The notes beneath the pieces were generated by a model, which saw nothing but the letters and a program-made list of their open reading frames with translations, ran no database searches and had not been told where the DNA came from. A DNA stretch of 64,000 bases from Magicicada septendecula (lineage: Eukaryota; Arthropoda; Insecta; Hemiptera; Cicadidae): the NCBI GenBank assembly GCA_034769895.1, contig CM068367.1:114188654-114252653 (forward strand), in the 5' to 3' direction. Of this stretch, positions 23,009-35,009 are shown piece after piece (within the stretch, counting starts at the first letter, position 1; every line of letters starts with the position of its first letter). Position numbers and translations under genes: made by a program.

Positions 23009-23550
23009 GGACATATATCAGCATAAAGAAAATAAAGAATGGGTAAAATAAAAAAGCCAATTCTTTTACAACATAAAATAAAAAAAAAAACAGATAAGCG
23101 TAATAAAAGGAAGAGACGATTGTCACCAGTTTATTGGTCTTCCAAGCGTAAAAAGCGCACACAACACAGACAATAACAACGAAAATGTCAGCTTTACTTA
23201 TTGTAAGCCATAAATGAGAAATAAATCGCGGTGTTTAAGTCAGACGCGTCGTGTTTGTTGCAGACTTTATAGTGTCTGCTGGACGCCGTTATCTTTTTGT
23301 GTTCTGTCAGACTGATTAAGCTTTTAACATAAACACCGGAGCGACTTGTTCCCGAGTTTTAAATAATCCGGTAACAAGTCCTCGGATTTTTCCGTGTGTT
23401 GGTGTGTAATGAGTGTCACAAGTGACCAGTATTCTCGGTCAGTTTTAATTTCACTTCCACGTTTCGTTATATCCGCGTATGAACTTGTGTATTGCATTAA
23501 TTACGATTTATATAATTTTATCCTCCAATCTTTTTTCTTCTTTCGTATCG
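23009..23550. other. Anonymous DNA
   Basis: No gene recognised. The plus-strand open frame at 23394-23930 lies opposite the LINE relic and is Phe/Ser-rich, so it is a shadow. Confidence 0.5.
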
Positions 23551-23559
23551 GCCATCTAA

Positions 23560-24090
23560 GGACCACATGCCAATTTCAATTCTTTACTCTTTGTTCTTTT
23601 CTTTTTTTCCAATATTCTTTCATCTCTCACTGTCTCTTCTTCCTGTCTTCAGTTCACTTTGAACCTGCGTTTTCTCTCCTACCCTGGGCTCCCTCAATTT
23701 TTAACACTTTTGCCAGAAAAACTTCTCCTTCAATTGCTTCTTCTGCATGTATATTATTTTTTTCTAAATCCTTTTGGACTTCTTTAATCCAACTTGATGT
23801 TGACTTCTTCCCCTACAGATATTTTAAGATTTGCTTTGTCAACCTATTGTCGTCCATTCTATGTAAATGTCCAGAAAATAACAATAGTCTTCTTTTTCTC
23901 ATTGTTTCTGTTATATTTTCTATACTTTGATATATTTCAACATTACTTCTTAATTTCCAACCTTCTGAAGTTTTTCGTGGGCCTAATATTTTCCTAATAA
24001 TTCGTCTTTCCAGTATTTCTAGTTTGTCTAAATTATAATTCAATGCTAGACATTCACTTGCATTCACGTCCAATCTTTATTTATTATACT
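23560..24090 (-). pseudogene. LINE ORF2 3'-terminal relic (family C)
   Basis: On the minus strand, 24,073-23,813 is open and reads LEILERRIIRKILGPRKTSE, then IYQSIENITETMRKRRLLLF and SGHLHRMDDNRLTKQI. A frame change then leads to TSWIKEVQKDLEKNN and AEEAIEGEVFLAKV. This is a standard LINE C-terminal segment. The RT core is absent, so the insertion is 5'-truncated. Confidence 0.8.
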
Positions 24091-24109
24091 TGTCACGTTC
24101 TACTGACGT

Positions 24110-24800
24110 TCCCTCCTGTGAAAATAAATCAAAGGCTATTCACTCGTATCCGTAACCCGCCAGTGATGTGACCGCGTTCAGTCCGTGAAATATCGCCATT
24201 GTCAGTCATGAATAAATATAATTTCTCTTAGTTTCATTGGACAAAATTTATTGCATTTAATTCCAACTTAGACTAATTTTGATGTCTTTACTTTTAGAAA
24301 ATTTAAATGTACACGCGCCCGCGCGAACACGTATACATACACAAAGAGGCACATACATTTATGTAACTAATAATTATAAATACATAATTCCATACATTAT
24401 TATATGCTATCACCTTACAAATATGTGTAATTTATCATAAAACTAATTAATTTAATCTATAAATATAAAAGTATTTTAACAAATACAGGTTCCACAAACT
24501 ATAGCAGCAAACTTTTGTAGTGAACAAACAGTGGAAAACCGTATAATAGACTCAGTCAGTGCAGAAATTGTTATCTTAAACCACATGTTTATAAAACTAA
24601 TTTGCAACACGTTAAATAACAAATATCAATTTTAGACAGTCACAAAATGCATTTATATACAGTCTTAATATATTTATACAAACACGTTCGTTGAAGAACG
24701 AATAGAGAGCTAACAAAAAAAGATCTATTTCATTTTAATGTTTAAACAAATTTTCAAGCAGAAATAACACTGATGATAATAACCCAAACACGTATTTTCG
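24110..24800. other. Anonymous A+T-rich DNA
   Basis: Nothing recognised. Confidence 0.5.
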
Positions 24801-24802
24801 AT

Positions 24803-24828
24803 CTGATGACGAGCTGTGAAGCTTGAAA
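24803..24828 (+). ncRNA. Hammerhead-like core without a visible PLE
   Basis: CTGATGA (24803-24809), an extra C, a 5-bp stem II GAGCT/AGCTT (24811-24815 with 24820-24824, GTGA tetraloop) and GAAA (24825-24828). The next base is G, not C. No PLE coding sequence lies next to it. It may be a solo repeat or chance. Confidence 0.35.
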
Positions 24829-24829
24829 G

Positions 24830-27165
24830 CGCTAATCGGGAATTCATACTATAGTGGCGTGCAACATTCTTATTTCTGTTTGTAATTGTAACTACTATTA
24901 AATAACACAACTTTATTAATTAAACTATAATTTTTTGTAATTAAACAATCTCAATATTATTAATATTAATTCTAAATAAAAACTTACGCAACAAATGTGT
25001 TAAATATTATTGTAAAAACATTATGCTAAAAAACATTACAACAACCGAAAAAGTCAAGTGAAAATGCAAATTGTTTATTTATTGATACGTTATGTCTCCA
25101 CATAGTATGAAAACACCAGGATTGGATAAAATAACTTTACATTTTTAGATGAAATTAAATTTTTGTGATAATTTTAATACAACTGTAAGAAAATAAAAAT
25201 TCAGAGTTACAATTTTGCAGGAAAACATGTAAGTTATTGAATTGTTATCTCCCGTACGTAAACCATCTAGCAATGGTTTTTATTTTATACTTTGTAACTG
25301 AGTTTTTATTTTCCCATAGCTAGTAAACACCTCCGATGCAAGAACGATTTTAAACAATTTTATTGTGAAAATAAATCAAGTGCTGCCAAAACGACAGCGT
25401 CCTCTTTACGTTTGGGAAGACGCCTCGTTGAGAAGACGCTAAGTGTTGCGGGACTCGCATCCCGCAGGGAGGCGTCAGGGGAGCCGTCAAAGCCGCAACG
25501 AATAAAGATGTCACGTGCCTTGCAGAAACGCTTCGCTAAAAACAAAGTAAAATATTACTTTGAAAGCTATTTTCCTTACTACACTATGCAACGGCAGACG
25601 GTACCAAAATGCTGTTGCTTGAAGAAAACGCTAACGTATCGTTAACGTTATTGTAAAGTCCTGAGGACTGTTAACTTATTTTGTGTTTATTTATTTTTGC
25701 ATGCTGTTGAATCCAGTATTAAATAAACGAACGTATTCTACTACTTACTACGAAGAATACAGTAAACTGCAGAATGCAGTAACCGAGTGGGGGAAGTACT
25801 ATCACGGACAGATATGTGAAGATGAGTGCGGACAAAATTAAAGTGACGGTCGTAAGGATAAAAATTCATGAAACCCACTGAATGTTAAGTGAGAAGATCA
25901 GCTAGTGGGTCAAGTGACCAGAAAGCAGCTGGAATAAACGTTTGAACATCTAGGAACAAACAATTTTCTCAGAGGGGAATCCTGATGAAGAAACAAACTA
26001 CCCGTGCAGAAAGAAAAATGAAAAAGTCATATAAACCAGCTACACGGTGGAAAAGTCATTTATAAAACAGTTAGAAGTAGTTTGTTTTTTGCTAGTCAGT
26101 GTTTAGTAAGAGACGATTTATTATTTTTTGGGGGGGAAATATATCCAGTTAGTCAACGTTAAATACAGTATTAACGTGAGCTTTTTAAGAACATTAAAAA
26201 ATGCGATTAGGTTATTTAGTTTCGCGCACTAGTTACCCCCCTAGCACTCTTATCTAAATTTTATGCTCTTAAAATAAAATTAATTTAGTGTAAATTCAGT
26301 ATACTGTACTATACACTATATAGTACATTTACTGTTACAAATATTAAACACTGAACAGCTTATCGGTATATTTCGATGAAATACTGGGTTATTCCCTTTA
26401 CACCAATATTCCATTTATATGGTGACAACAACTTCCGCATTTTGACTAGCACGTGGCACGATAAACGTTTTCTGTGGTAAATGCAATGTAGCTGTAAGAA
26501 AATTTAAAACTGATATTGACAATATTGGATGAAAACATTTAACAAAACACATAATTTATTCAATTGTTATTACCTTGATACAAAACATCATCACAACGTT
26601 TGTTATTCTATTTTCCTAACTGAATCGACTTTCTTTCGAGCAACTGTTTTGAGCGGGTAAACACGTTCGTGATATAGTTAATTTTAAACAATTCTATTAC
26701 AAGATTTTTTTTCTACTAGAAGATGGTATTCTATTTTTTGTACTCTAGTAGTGCTAGAGTACTCTAGATTTTTGTACTCTATTAAAAGATATTTCTATTT
26801 ACAGATTTTAACATTTTAATTAACGACGGCGAATAAAGGAGAAAAAGAAAAAGTTTTTGAAAAAATAAACAAAAATTGTAAAGTAAAACACAATCTTATT
26901 TTCAGTTAAAAAAACATATTTTACATAGGCGGATGAGTATGAATATAGGCCCTAATCATATTCTGGTTGTCTATAAGCTCGCAGAATACGAAATGTCAAA
27001 AATATTGTTTGAATACGCAAACAAACACGCGAAATTTAACACACGAGGCTATGCTTTTATACGGCTTATAATATGAAATAGTGAGTCAGGTCTAGTGTGT
27101 CACGGCTATAAAGTTAACAGCGCGCTCTGTGGTACAGAAGTAGAGTAACTTAATTTTCAATACCG
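24830..27165. other. Anonymous A+T-rich DNA with one G+C-richer patch
   Basis: No gene recognised. A G+C-richer patch at 25,385-25,520 holds overlapping frames on both strands with no known motif. Short hairpins occur at about 26,720-26,790. Confidence 0.5.
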
Positions 27166-27169
27166 TAGC

Positions 27170-27690
27170 AGTGAGAAAAGGGTTGCGCTGGCGGTTTCTA
27201 CTCCCGCCGACCCATCACGTGTGCGTACAACACGCGTTCCCTTGTCCCGTGTCAGCGTAAGTAGCGACGCCGCGGTATTACAGGTTGAATCGGGCCGCTT
27301 TTATCCTTGACCCGCTGTACGACGACGACATTCTGGAGCAGCAGCAGCGCCGAACCTAATTCTCGAGTCTCAGAGCCTCTCTTGTTCCCCCGCCGCAACG
27401 CGACCTTTAAACAGCCACCCCTCGGAGTAGATGATGGTTGTTAGCTCGGCTTTACATATTTAATGTTGAGCAGCGCCCCTCAAACGGCAAGCCGGCGTAA
27501 CATCGCTTGCTTTGACAATTGTATCACGCCGAGTAACTAACCGAGAAACCGAGTCATGACTGTGAGTAATTGGCGCGCACTTACGCGTACGCCTGTAAAC
27601 ACGTGTAATTAGCTTGCTTTGTCAAAATTGCCGTCGCGTTCTTGCTTCGACTTGCCAACAAGTTAATTAATTGTGTTTTCGCTAACCCGT
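27170..27690. promoter_or_regulatory. CpG-rich segment, candidate regulatory region
   Basis: Against an A+T-rich background, this 0.5-kb segment is rich in G+C and in CpG, including GACGCCGCGG, CGCCGCAACGCG and TTGGCGCGCACTTACGCG. It also contains homeodomain-like TAATTA sites near its right side. It has no open frame with a recognisable domain and no repeat structure. An enhancer, promoter or conserved non-coding element of a neighbouring gene is possible. This rests on composition only. Confidence 0.35.
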
Positions 27691-28050
27691 TCAAAGCCGT
27701 GTGACTGTGTTGACAAAAAAAGAAGATTATGACAAAATATTTGCTCACTTTTAAGATGGTGATGATAATGATAATGCTTATGATTCTTGTTGTTGATGTT
27801 ACATTGTTTTTTTTATTACTCTTTCATTTTCCTTCACAAATACAAGGTCTGACCAATCCAATCCAATCAATCGTGTGGTAGCTAAGCAAGACGAAAGTCA
27901 GCAGTGGTTGCAGTGTCCGGGCAAACCCGAGTGTTAACTTGAGTGAGTACCCATGCGCGAGTTTCAGGAATGAGTCCTCCGTTTTTGGAGGGATGGAGGC
28001 TGTTGTTAAGGTTGTTCTGGACAGCAGAGAGGTCCGCAACGGTTTTTTTT

Positions 28051-28936
28051 CGAGGTCTGACCGAAATGTATTCGAACATATTACGGAACCCCGTTATGCG
28101 ACTTCAGCCAATCAGATGGGAGCGTTTGACACATGCGTGAACATTCACTATCGTATTAGTTTATTCATTTTGTCGTGAGACTTTGTTATATAAACACGTG
28201 TTGTCTTCGACTGTCGTATCCATGATCTACAAATGTCTAGCACAAAGAATTTGTATAAAATTTTGCGTAAAACTTAAACATTCGCCCGCAGAAAATATCA
28301 CAAAAATTAAGGAAGCGTTTGGAGAGGAATCAACGGGTGATACACAGACAAAATTGCGGTAAAAAGGTTTTAACATGGCCGAGAATATGTTTAAGGTGAT
28401 CCACGTTCTAGAAGGGCTTTAACAAGTAGAAACACTCGAAAATGTTGGACGCGTGCAGGCTGCAATAAACAACACTGAATGGTCAACAGTGTAAGAATTA
28501 GAAGAAGACCTGGGGATTCTGGGCACTTGTGCTTTGGAGATTTTTCGGAACGAAATATGCTGCAGCAGAATTTGTGGTATAGATGCTGTTATTAGAGCGA
28601 AAAGAAATCCATGCTGCGATTGCATAAGGTTTGTTCAAACTCGAACCGCTAACAGTGAGCTACACTTCTTCAAAAAGGTTATCGTGAGTTTATGGCTATG
28701 ACCCCGAAACAGTCTTGCCAATCTTCCCAGTGTGGAATAAAATTATTAATACGACACTCATAGACATCGCATGTTTATACAACAGTCTCACAGCTAACTG
28801 AATACTCCAACACGTTAATGATTGTTCACGTATGCATCAGAAAGTCACATCGCATTGGCTGCCGAGTTGCAATGCAGTTGCGCAACCATTTCCTGTAATA
28901 TTCAAAAATAGTCGGATACTTTTCGGTCAGACCTCG
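28051..28936 (+). mobile_element. mariner-like element, internally decayed
   Basis: The ends are inverted: the left is CGAGGTCTGACCGAAATGTA and the right, reversed, is CGAGGTCTGACCGAAAAGTA. Within it, transposase blocks are readable in several frames: IKFCVKLKHSPAENITKIKE, then RVQAAINNTEWSTV and ELEEDLGI, then a VYGYDPET block followed by QSSQ. The last is the mariner signature around the second catalytic aspartate. At 886 bp it is shorter than the usual 1.3 kb and lacks the region with the third catalytic residue. Many stops. Confidence 0.8.
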
Positions 28937-28939
28937 CAC

Positions 28940-30405
28940 ATAGTTTAAGGGAAACTAAAACGCACTTAATATTTACTACTTGAACTTTAACTGAGCGGAG
29001 TTACACTACTGTGGAAGGGTATAATCATGAGCTATGTCAAATTGCTTTTTGCTGTCAGCTTTACCAACACTCTTATGATGCCGTCACATCAAACGTTTAG
29101 TACTAACAGTAGTATCACAAAAAACTGGTTGTAAACCTAAAAACTGTCGATACTCTATAAGTAGACAGTATTATTAAACATAACTTACTCTTTTATCCTA
29201 ATACCTTTAAAAATATTCGATTACACAAGAATTAAACACACGGTTTAAACATTTTCTTGATGCATCAAGAATCCGGGCAACAGTCTTCCCAATCGGTTAT
29301 CGTCTTGGTTTAGCTCTTGCATTATAGAATATTTTCCAAGATGCGCGACTGGCAATAGCGACAACCACTCTGGTCCAGCTGTAGTAGTTTAGTAGTATTT
29401 CGAGTTTATAATCTGAAAGAATCCCCTAAACCATTTTATCAGTATACACAAGGACCCGTTTCCCTTCACACCAACTGGTGTACTCCTCATTCATTACTCG
29501 ATTTCGCTCCAATTCATTTGAACAATATTCCAAAAGATTAAGTAATCATACGGAAAGGAAAGAAAATACATGTAAACGTAAAGAATTTGATTATTCTGAA
29601 TGTCAACTAGGCTACAGTCTGTGGTTTTATCCTTTAAACTAGTCGTCTTTTCTGTTTTGCCAATCGACGTGAGAGAGCATGCCCGTCTGTCTGTGTAAAT
29701 GTCATTTTAGACTGTGTATTACGTTTTATGTTTCTCTACTCTGTCTGTTTGTTGTATGTACATACGAGGCCAAATAAAATAAACCATATTGACCTGTTTT
29801 CAAGAACAAAGGAATCGGAAAATAGAGAGAAAATCTAAAGTAAACTCATCCTCGCATAAAACAAAGAGAGTCACTCAGTTCTCTCGTCGATGATGTACTG
29901 TTTTTCATTTCGTATTGGTTTTATTTTATATTATTTGTCATTGCTTTCTTTGTTTAAGGGAAGACAACAAAACAAAGGGCACATCCATCACAGAGAATGG
30001 ATGCACAAAGAGAAATAATCGATTTTCAATTAACTTTTCATTTTCTTTCCTCCTTCCGCAAAACAAGCAATGAACGTCAGCTATGACTTTCCTATTTCTA
30101 TAAACAAAGCAGTAATTGCGGACTGTAAAACATGAGTTATACGTAAATACAATGATAAAGAAACCAACATCATAAGATATAAGATAATGACATGCGTTTA
30201 TTGAATTAGGAAAACAACTGGTGTTTTCCAAAAGATCATTATTGAATGTTCGGAAACTAAAGCATAATGTTTTAAGATTATTATGCCCAATATTACTTTT
30301 TATGTTTTTGTTTTGAAATTAGAACATCTTGAGTAGGAACATGGATACCCAGGCCTACAGGATTACAAGGGCTCCAAACTGGAGTCCCAGATAAGAAGAG
30401 GAATA
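28940..30405. other. Anonymous A+T-rich DNA
   Basis: No gene recognised. The minus-strand frame at 29,938-30,231 lacks known motifs. Confidence 0.5.
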
Positions 30406-30411
30406 ATAATA

Positions 30412-30563
30412 ATTGTAGCTGTCTGAATTGATCATCCGTACTGAGATGATCACAAGACGTCACTGGGTTATGACGTCAGAGATTAAAGACGATTAGGAAG
30501 CGGTGGTAGCTGGTTTCCGATGTCGCCGTTGTGTTCAAGCCTTGTAAAACAACGGAACGTGTA
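30412..30563 (+). repeat. Dispersed repeat family D, copy 1
   Basis: Shares GTACTGAGATGATCACA and AGCTGGTTTCCG(A/C)TGTCG with the reverse complement of 34,600-34,850. No coding content or clear terminal repeats. SINE-like in size, but I do not see a convincing tRNA-type promoter. Confidence 0.6.
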
Positions 30564-30569
30564 GCGAAC

Positions 30570-31560
30570 TTAATAATATTAATTCCAGTACACATATAAC
30601 AGGAAATGTCTGTTGTGACACGGTAATATTCCAGTAACTATAAACAATTTCATAATTTATATATCAGTGAGACCAAACAGCTGGCTGTTATTGCACAGGA
30701 CATGTTTTACTTGGAAACTGTGACAAGACAAATACGCGACAAAGGTCACAGTCTTTTATAATTACCTAATGTGTTATGAATTGTGTTTCAAGCCTCTGAT
30801 AGTCATAACATGTTCATTTCTAAATAATTAAAAAAACACACTGTTGTCTGTTCTTTTGTTTATGTATCACAAAGTGTAGAATTCTGTGTTGTGTGTGTGT
30901 GTGCGTGTGTACGCGAGAGAGAGAGAGACTGAGAGATACTAATGACACATAGTCATTTCTACTGATAACTGTTTACTAATTTCGGCGAACTGTGCAAGCT
31001 GACATTTTCGTGGTCGGTAGCTCCAAATTCCAGAAGCTCATCTTTAAACACGGCGAATGAAGTGTTCATAATTGGATGGTCATATCGTTGCTTACTTTTA
31101 TTGTCACTTGCTTCGTTCTTGTAGAATTAAACGACTATGTAATTAAAAGCATTCGGTCTTGTAGAATTAAAAGACTGTAGGATTAAAAATACTCGGATTT
31201 AACGTAAACTCACTTGAATGAAAAAATAACTTAGCTTGTGTGTTAACCATTATTCCTTAAAGTAAATTTTATGCAATCAGAAAGACAAGACTAATTACAC
31301 AAATATTTTTGCAGTATGTAATAAACGTTATGTTTTGGTCTGCACAGACTGTAGTATTTCGGGGGTTCTCAGTACAAAATTAGATTCAATCTGTTTTATG
31401 AAACTAAATTTATGTAACTTTCTAAGTGGCCACAATAATTAAACTATTTAAAATTATTTTTAAAGAATTGTTTAAAGGTATATCAATGAATTCGTTTTAA
31501 TCAATAAAAAACAAAATTATTAATTTTTCACGCTTTGTAGTAGCCTACTTACTTTTCTGT
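30570..31560. other. Anonymous DNA with a (GT)n(GA)n tract
   Basis: No gene recognised. A compound dinucleotide tract lies at about 30,890-30,930. Confidence 0.5.
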
Positions 31561-31574
31561 AGACACGTAGGTAC

Positions 31575-32035
31575 TACTTAAACTACACCCATTCCATGAA
31601 CTGAAATAACTTCATAATGACAACCACTTTCATTTGTAATGTATGTATTTTTTTTGCTTGGAATTTTACTTTTTTTTAAATCTGCTGAATCACTTGCTGT
31701 AAATAACTTCTCTCAATTTTTTTAGTTTACTTTTGTTTACACCAAAATGTTTGTATTCAAAAGTGATGCAATTCCAAATAACTCACTGTCAGTTGCCCAT
31801 GTATCTTTTTTTATCATATTTTTAAGTGACGACCTACCTTTAAATAAATCATTGGCTTGGTTATTGTTCAACTCACTGTTCATATAATTAACAACTAAGT
31901 TTAGTCCATGTGGTAACCTTCACTGCCAGTAATTACGTAGGAAACTGCCCTAAACCAACAGTTTCCGTCACCCACAATTTTCTTCACACCGTGTGGTCTT
32001 GAAAATGCTAATTTATGACCGATTCTAATACACGT
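31575..32035 (-). pseudogene. OTU-type cysteine protease domain, retroelement-associated
   Basis: The minus strand encodes IVGDGNCWFRAVSYVITG, the OTU catalytic cysteine box (Asp at 31969-31967, Cys at 31960-31958). After a one-base frame change it continues VVNYMNSELNNNQANDLF, then MIKKDTWATDSELFGIASLL and NTNILV. Finally NESGCHYEVIS carries the expected catalytic histidine (31619-31617). OTU proteases cut ubiquitin or related chains. This one follows a gypsy-type integrase on the same strand, so it was probably the 3' part of a retroelement polyprotein or a downstream ORF. One TAA, at least one frameshift and a degraded middle make it non-functional. Confidence 0.8.
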
Positions 32036-32229
32036 GGATTGCCCTTCAAAGCACAGACCCAATATTACACTTTTACGTCAACCGGATCACAAAAAAATTC
32101 CACTTCACACCACTCACCAGAAACCTTCACATCAGCTTTATCATCATTTAGATTATAGAAAATTTTCAAGTTTTCATGTTCTTTCTTTTTTCTCTCTTTG
32201 CCACTGTCATCTTGTAATATACAGTACTA

Positions 32230-32915
32230 ATTTCTTAAAATTTTGTTACCTGTAAATGGTCCACTACAGTGTAAGTTCAGTTAACGTAACTTACAGTGTA
32301 AATGTAATGTCAGTAAAAGTTAATTTATTTTTTAATTTTGTAACATTTTTCACCAAAACTCTACTTCCAGGTTTTATTTCATTTGTCTTTGTTATTGTGT
32401 GTCTTCCGTCAAACTGCCTTTTCTGATTAATCTGAGCTCTTCTGATATTTTTTAATGCTGCGTCATCAATTACTTTTTTACTTCTAATGTCTTTTTGTAA
32501 TTTTCATTTAATTTCTTAATTTTCTTCATTAATACCTTCCTCTACTTCATGGACATCTTCAGCCACTTGAAGAGGCTCCTCGTCTTTATCGGTCAAATAA
32601 TCTTCATCCACAAGGTCTAGTAGTAAAACTGATTCTTTTTTATATAATATAAAAAAGGTGAAAATCCTGTTGTTTTGTGTCTAGATGTTCTGTACGCAAA
32701 TAATACACTTTCGAGAGCCTCAGGCCAGAAATTAATGTTTCCCATTAAAGTATTTTCGGTTTATTTTTATTGTTTTATTTTTACGCTCTACTAATCCATG
32801 AAACTGTGGATAGTAGGATGATGTTACTCTTTGTTTTGTCCCCTACAGTCTACGCAATTTTTAGAAACTAGATTTACGAACTCACGACCATTATCGTTAA
32901 TTTGTATTCTAGGGC
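32230..32915 (-). pseudogene. Ty3/gypsy-type integrase relic
   Basis: On the minus strand, DNGREFVN (from 32,910) carries the second catalytic aspartate. A one-base frame change leads to RVTSSYYPQFHGLVERKNKT, with the glutamate of the DDE triad. Farther on are a decayed C-terminal segment with EPLQVAEDVHEVEE and an RVLVKNVTKLKNK block like the integrase end. Upstream sequence (the first aspartate, RNase H, RT) is missing because the relic is cut near 32,915, where unrelated Helitron-like DNA begins. Multiple stops. Confidence 0.8.
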
Positions 32916-32939
32916 AACGACTCTTCGATCGTCCCTCAA

Positions 32940-33560
32940 CCTTGTCCTGTGCTCACCTCCGCCGCCTAACTACGGACGAAGGCCCACCACCTGTTAAACG
33001 CAGACGCCCAAGAGCCCTATTAGATAACCCCCCCCCATAAGGTCACAGAGCCCATCTATCCCATTCCCCTGATTTTTCTCAGTTAACATTCACCCACACC
33101 TGCTCCTTGCCGGTGCATGCCGACAGATGAATTGGGGGTTGTGCCTTTTTAGGTGAGCCAAGTGCCGCCTATTGCTTGTGTCTTCTCCCGCTTCACTCTC
33201 TCGTCTGCTGCGGCATTGCCAAGAGACAGTCTCGCGGGACTCTCGACGGGAAAGTGTAACGACGCGTTGCGGGCGTACAAATCCTACCTTCTCCGCGTGA
33301 AAATCCTCCGAGCCTCCCCACCAATCAGCAGTCATTCTCTCTCTCCGCCAAATAAATAAAAAAGGGAGCTTCTACCATAAACAGAAGCACCGAGACCCGC
33401 TCCCAAGTATTACCAAGAACATCAGGCAGTCATCAGAGACCATTCCGGACGCTGCAACCCCTGGGGATTGCATCTGGCATCTGGCATCTGGCGCGTTGAT
33501 CCGTTTTTACTTTGACTTTAAAGACAAGTTAAACAGTACACGAGAGTGTTACTTTTACTC
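32940..33560. other. G+C-richer segment with promoter-like strings
   Basis: Contains CCAATCAGCAG, AAATAAATAAAAAAGGGAG and a triple GCATCTG repeat at about 33,473-33,491. It could be an LTR or the 5' part of the Helitron that follows. I cannot find a partner LTR. Short open frames show no known domain. Confidence 0.35.
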
Positions 33561-33860
33561 AGTTACCTTTACAGAGTGTTTACCATTTCTGTTTCTCTGT
33601 TGAGTTATTCTGCATTGCGTTATTCGTTTTCCTTAAATACACTCCTTTCAAACTTCACCTTCAAATTACTTTACAGTCCCGTTTGTTTTCGTTACTCTTC
33701 ACTTCCTACCAAACTGACTCTCCTTTCATGTTATAGCTAACAACACTCCTTTTAAACTTTGCCTTCAAACTACTTTAAAATCCCGATTATTTTCCATATT
33801 CTTACGTTCTTTTAAATCAACTGTCCATTGAAGTACGAGTACTGTATCACCTTACTTTGC
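33560..33860 (+). repeat. Imperfect direct repeat of about 105 bp
   Basis: The strings ACACTCCTTT(C/T)AAACTT, CCTTCAAA(T/C)TACTTTA and TCCCG occur twice in order, starting near 33,640 and 33,745. They lie just before the Helitron coding relic. Confidence 0.55.
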
Positions 33861-33865
33861 GGAAT

Positions 33866-34212
33866 GCCTCTAAAAAAAAGGGCAAAGCTTTGGGCAAGTA
33901 CATCCAAATACTAAGCGAGCAAGGTTACTGAGAGCAGCTGATACACCCGAGGAACGTGATTCCCGGCTTGAACAACAACGAAGAAGGGAGCCTGAGATTG
34001 GGGCTGCGGAGACGCATAGGGTTGTTGGGTAGACCAACAACGAAGAAAGCAGACAGAGATTAGGGCCGCGAAAACACGTTCTGGTGAATGTCTGGTTTGC
34101 AGTGACAATCAATAAATCACAAGAGCAAACTTCACGTACAGTAGGCGTAGATTTAAAAATTAAAAATTTTTTATCACGGACAATTGACAATTGTATGTAG
34201 AGTGTTCTCAAG
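33866..34212 (+). pseudogene. Helitron relic: Rep N-terminal repeat joined to helicase end
   Basis: It starts MPLKKRAKLWAS, then in a nearby frame AADTPEERDSRLEQQRRR and a second partial unit, the Arg/Glu-rich repeat found at the N-terminus of many animal Helitron proteins. This is followed almost directly by FAVTINKSQEQT and VGVDLK, the C-terminal signature of the Helitron Pif1-type helicase. The several kilobases between, with the HUH nuclease and most of the helicase, are deleted. I could not identify a convincing CTRR 3' end with hairpin. Confidence 0.7.
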
Positions 34213-34599
34213 TCAGCAAAAGTAGCATCTCTTTATTTATTTTGATGGCAATTCAAAAAATGCAGTCTATAAAGAGATACTTCAGTAAACAAATGTGTAA
34301 CTGTGTATGAACACGTGTACGTAAATCTATACTGTTAACTTGTGTATGTAATGTATTAACTCTGTAAACTGAATATATTGATGAATGGTGATAGGCCTAT
34401 ATGTAAACTATGTTAAAGCAGTAAATTATTTACAGGAAAAGTACATCTTAATTTAGTGTCAACTCCCACTTCGTAGGCGTAGACGAATTATATTAAAACA
34501 CTTATCAAAAATCAAATATACGTGTGTGAAGCAGCAGGTAACAGCTAGTAAACAATAAGCTACGCATGTAATGATCAACTGGGCACGCTGATAACCTCA

Positions 34600-34850
34600 G
34601 AACGCTAAGGCCATGCTGAAATGATCATATATATCGTATGCAGTACGTCATGGTAATGTCATGTGATCAACCAACACGCCGCATGATGAATTCAGAAAAC
34701 TACACCCTCCATGTTCCTTTGTTTTACAGTGCTTCAACATACACACGCGACAGCGGAAACCAGCTGCCAGCGCCTCCTTATCTGTGATGTCATAAGCTAG
34801 GGATGCCATGTGATCATCTCAGTACGGTGACCAATTCAGACTGCTACAAT
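34600..34850 (-). repeat. Dispersed repeat family D, copy 2
   Basis: The reverse complement matches the repeat at 30,412-30,563 over most of that length (TCTGAATTG, GTACTGAGATGATCACA, AGCTGGTTTCCGCTGTCG) and continues farther, to the paired string ATGATCATTTCAGCATGGCC. Confidence 0.6.
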
Positions 34851-35009
34851 AATAATAACAAGAAAAAGAACAACAACAACAACAAAATCACCATCTCTGT
34901 TCTGGGTTTATCGTACTTTTTTTGAACACCATAAATATTACTCATTCTACGATAGAGTATCCTAAATGATTTACTGTAGACTGGGAGGAAGGTAAAATAG
35001 CTTTTACGT

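Noticed and set aside
23394..23930. Plus-strand 178-residue frame
   Set aside because: It is a shadow over the minus-strand LINE relic, Phe/Ser-rich and without a motif.
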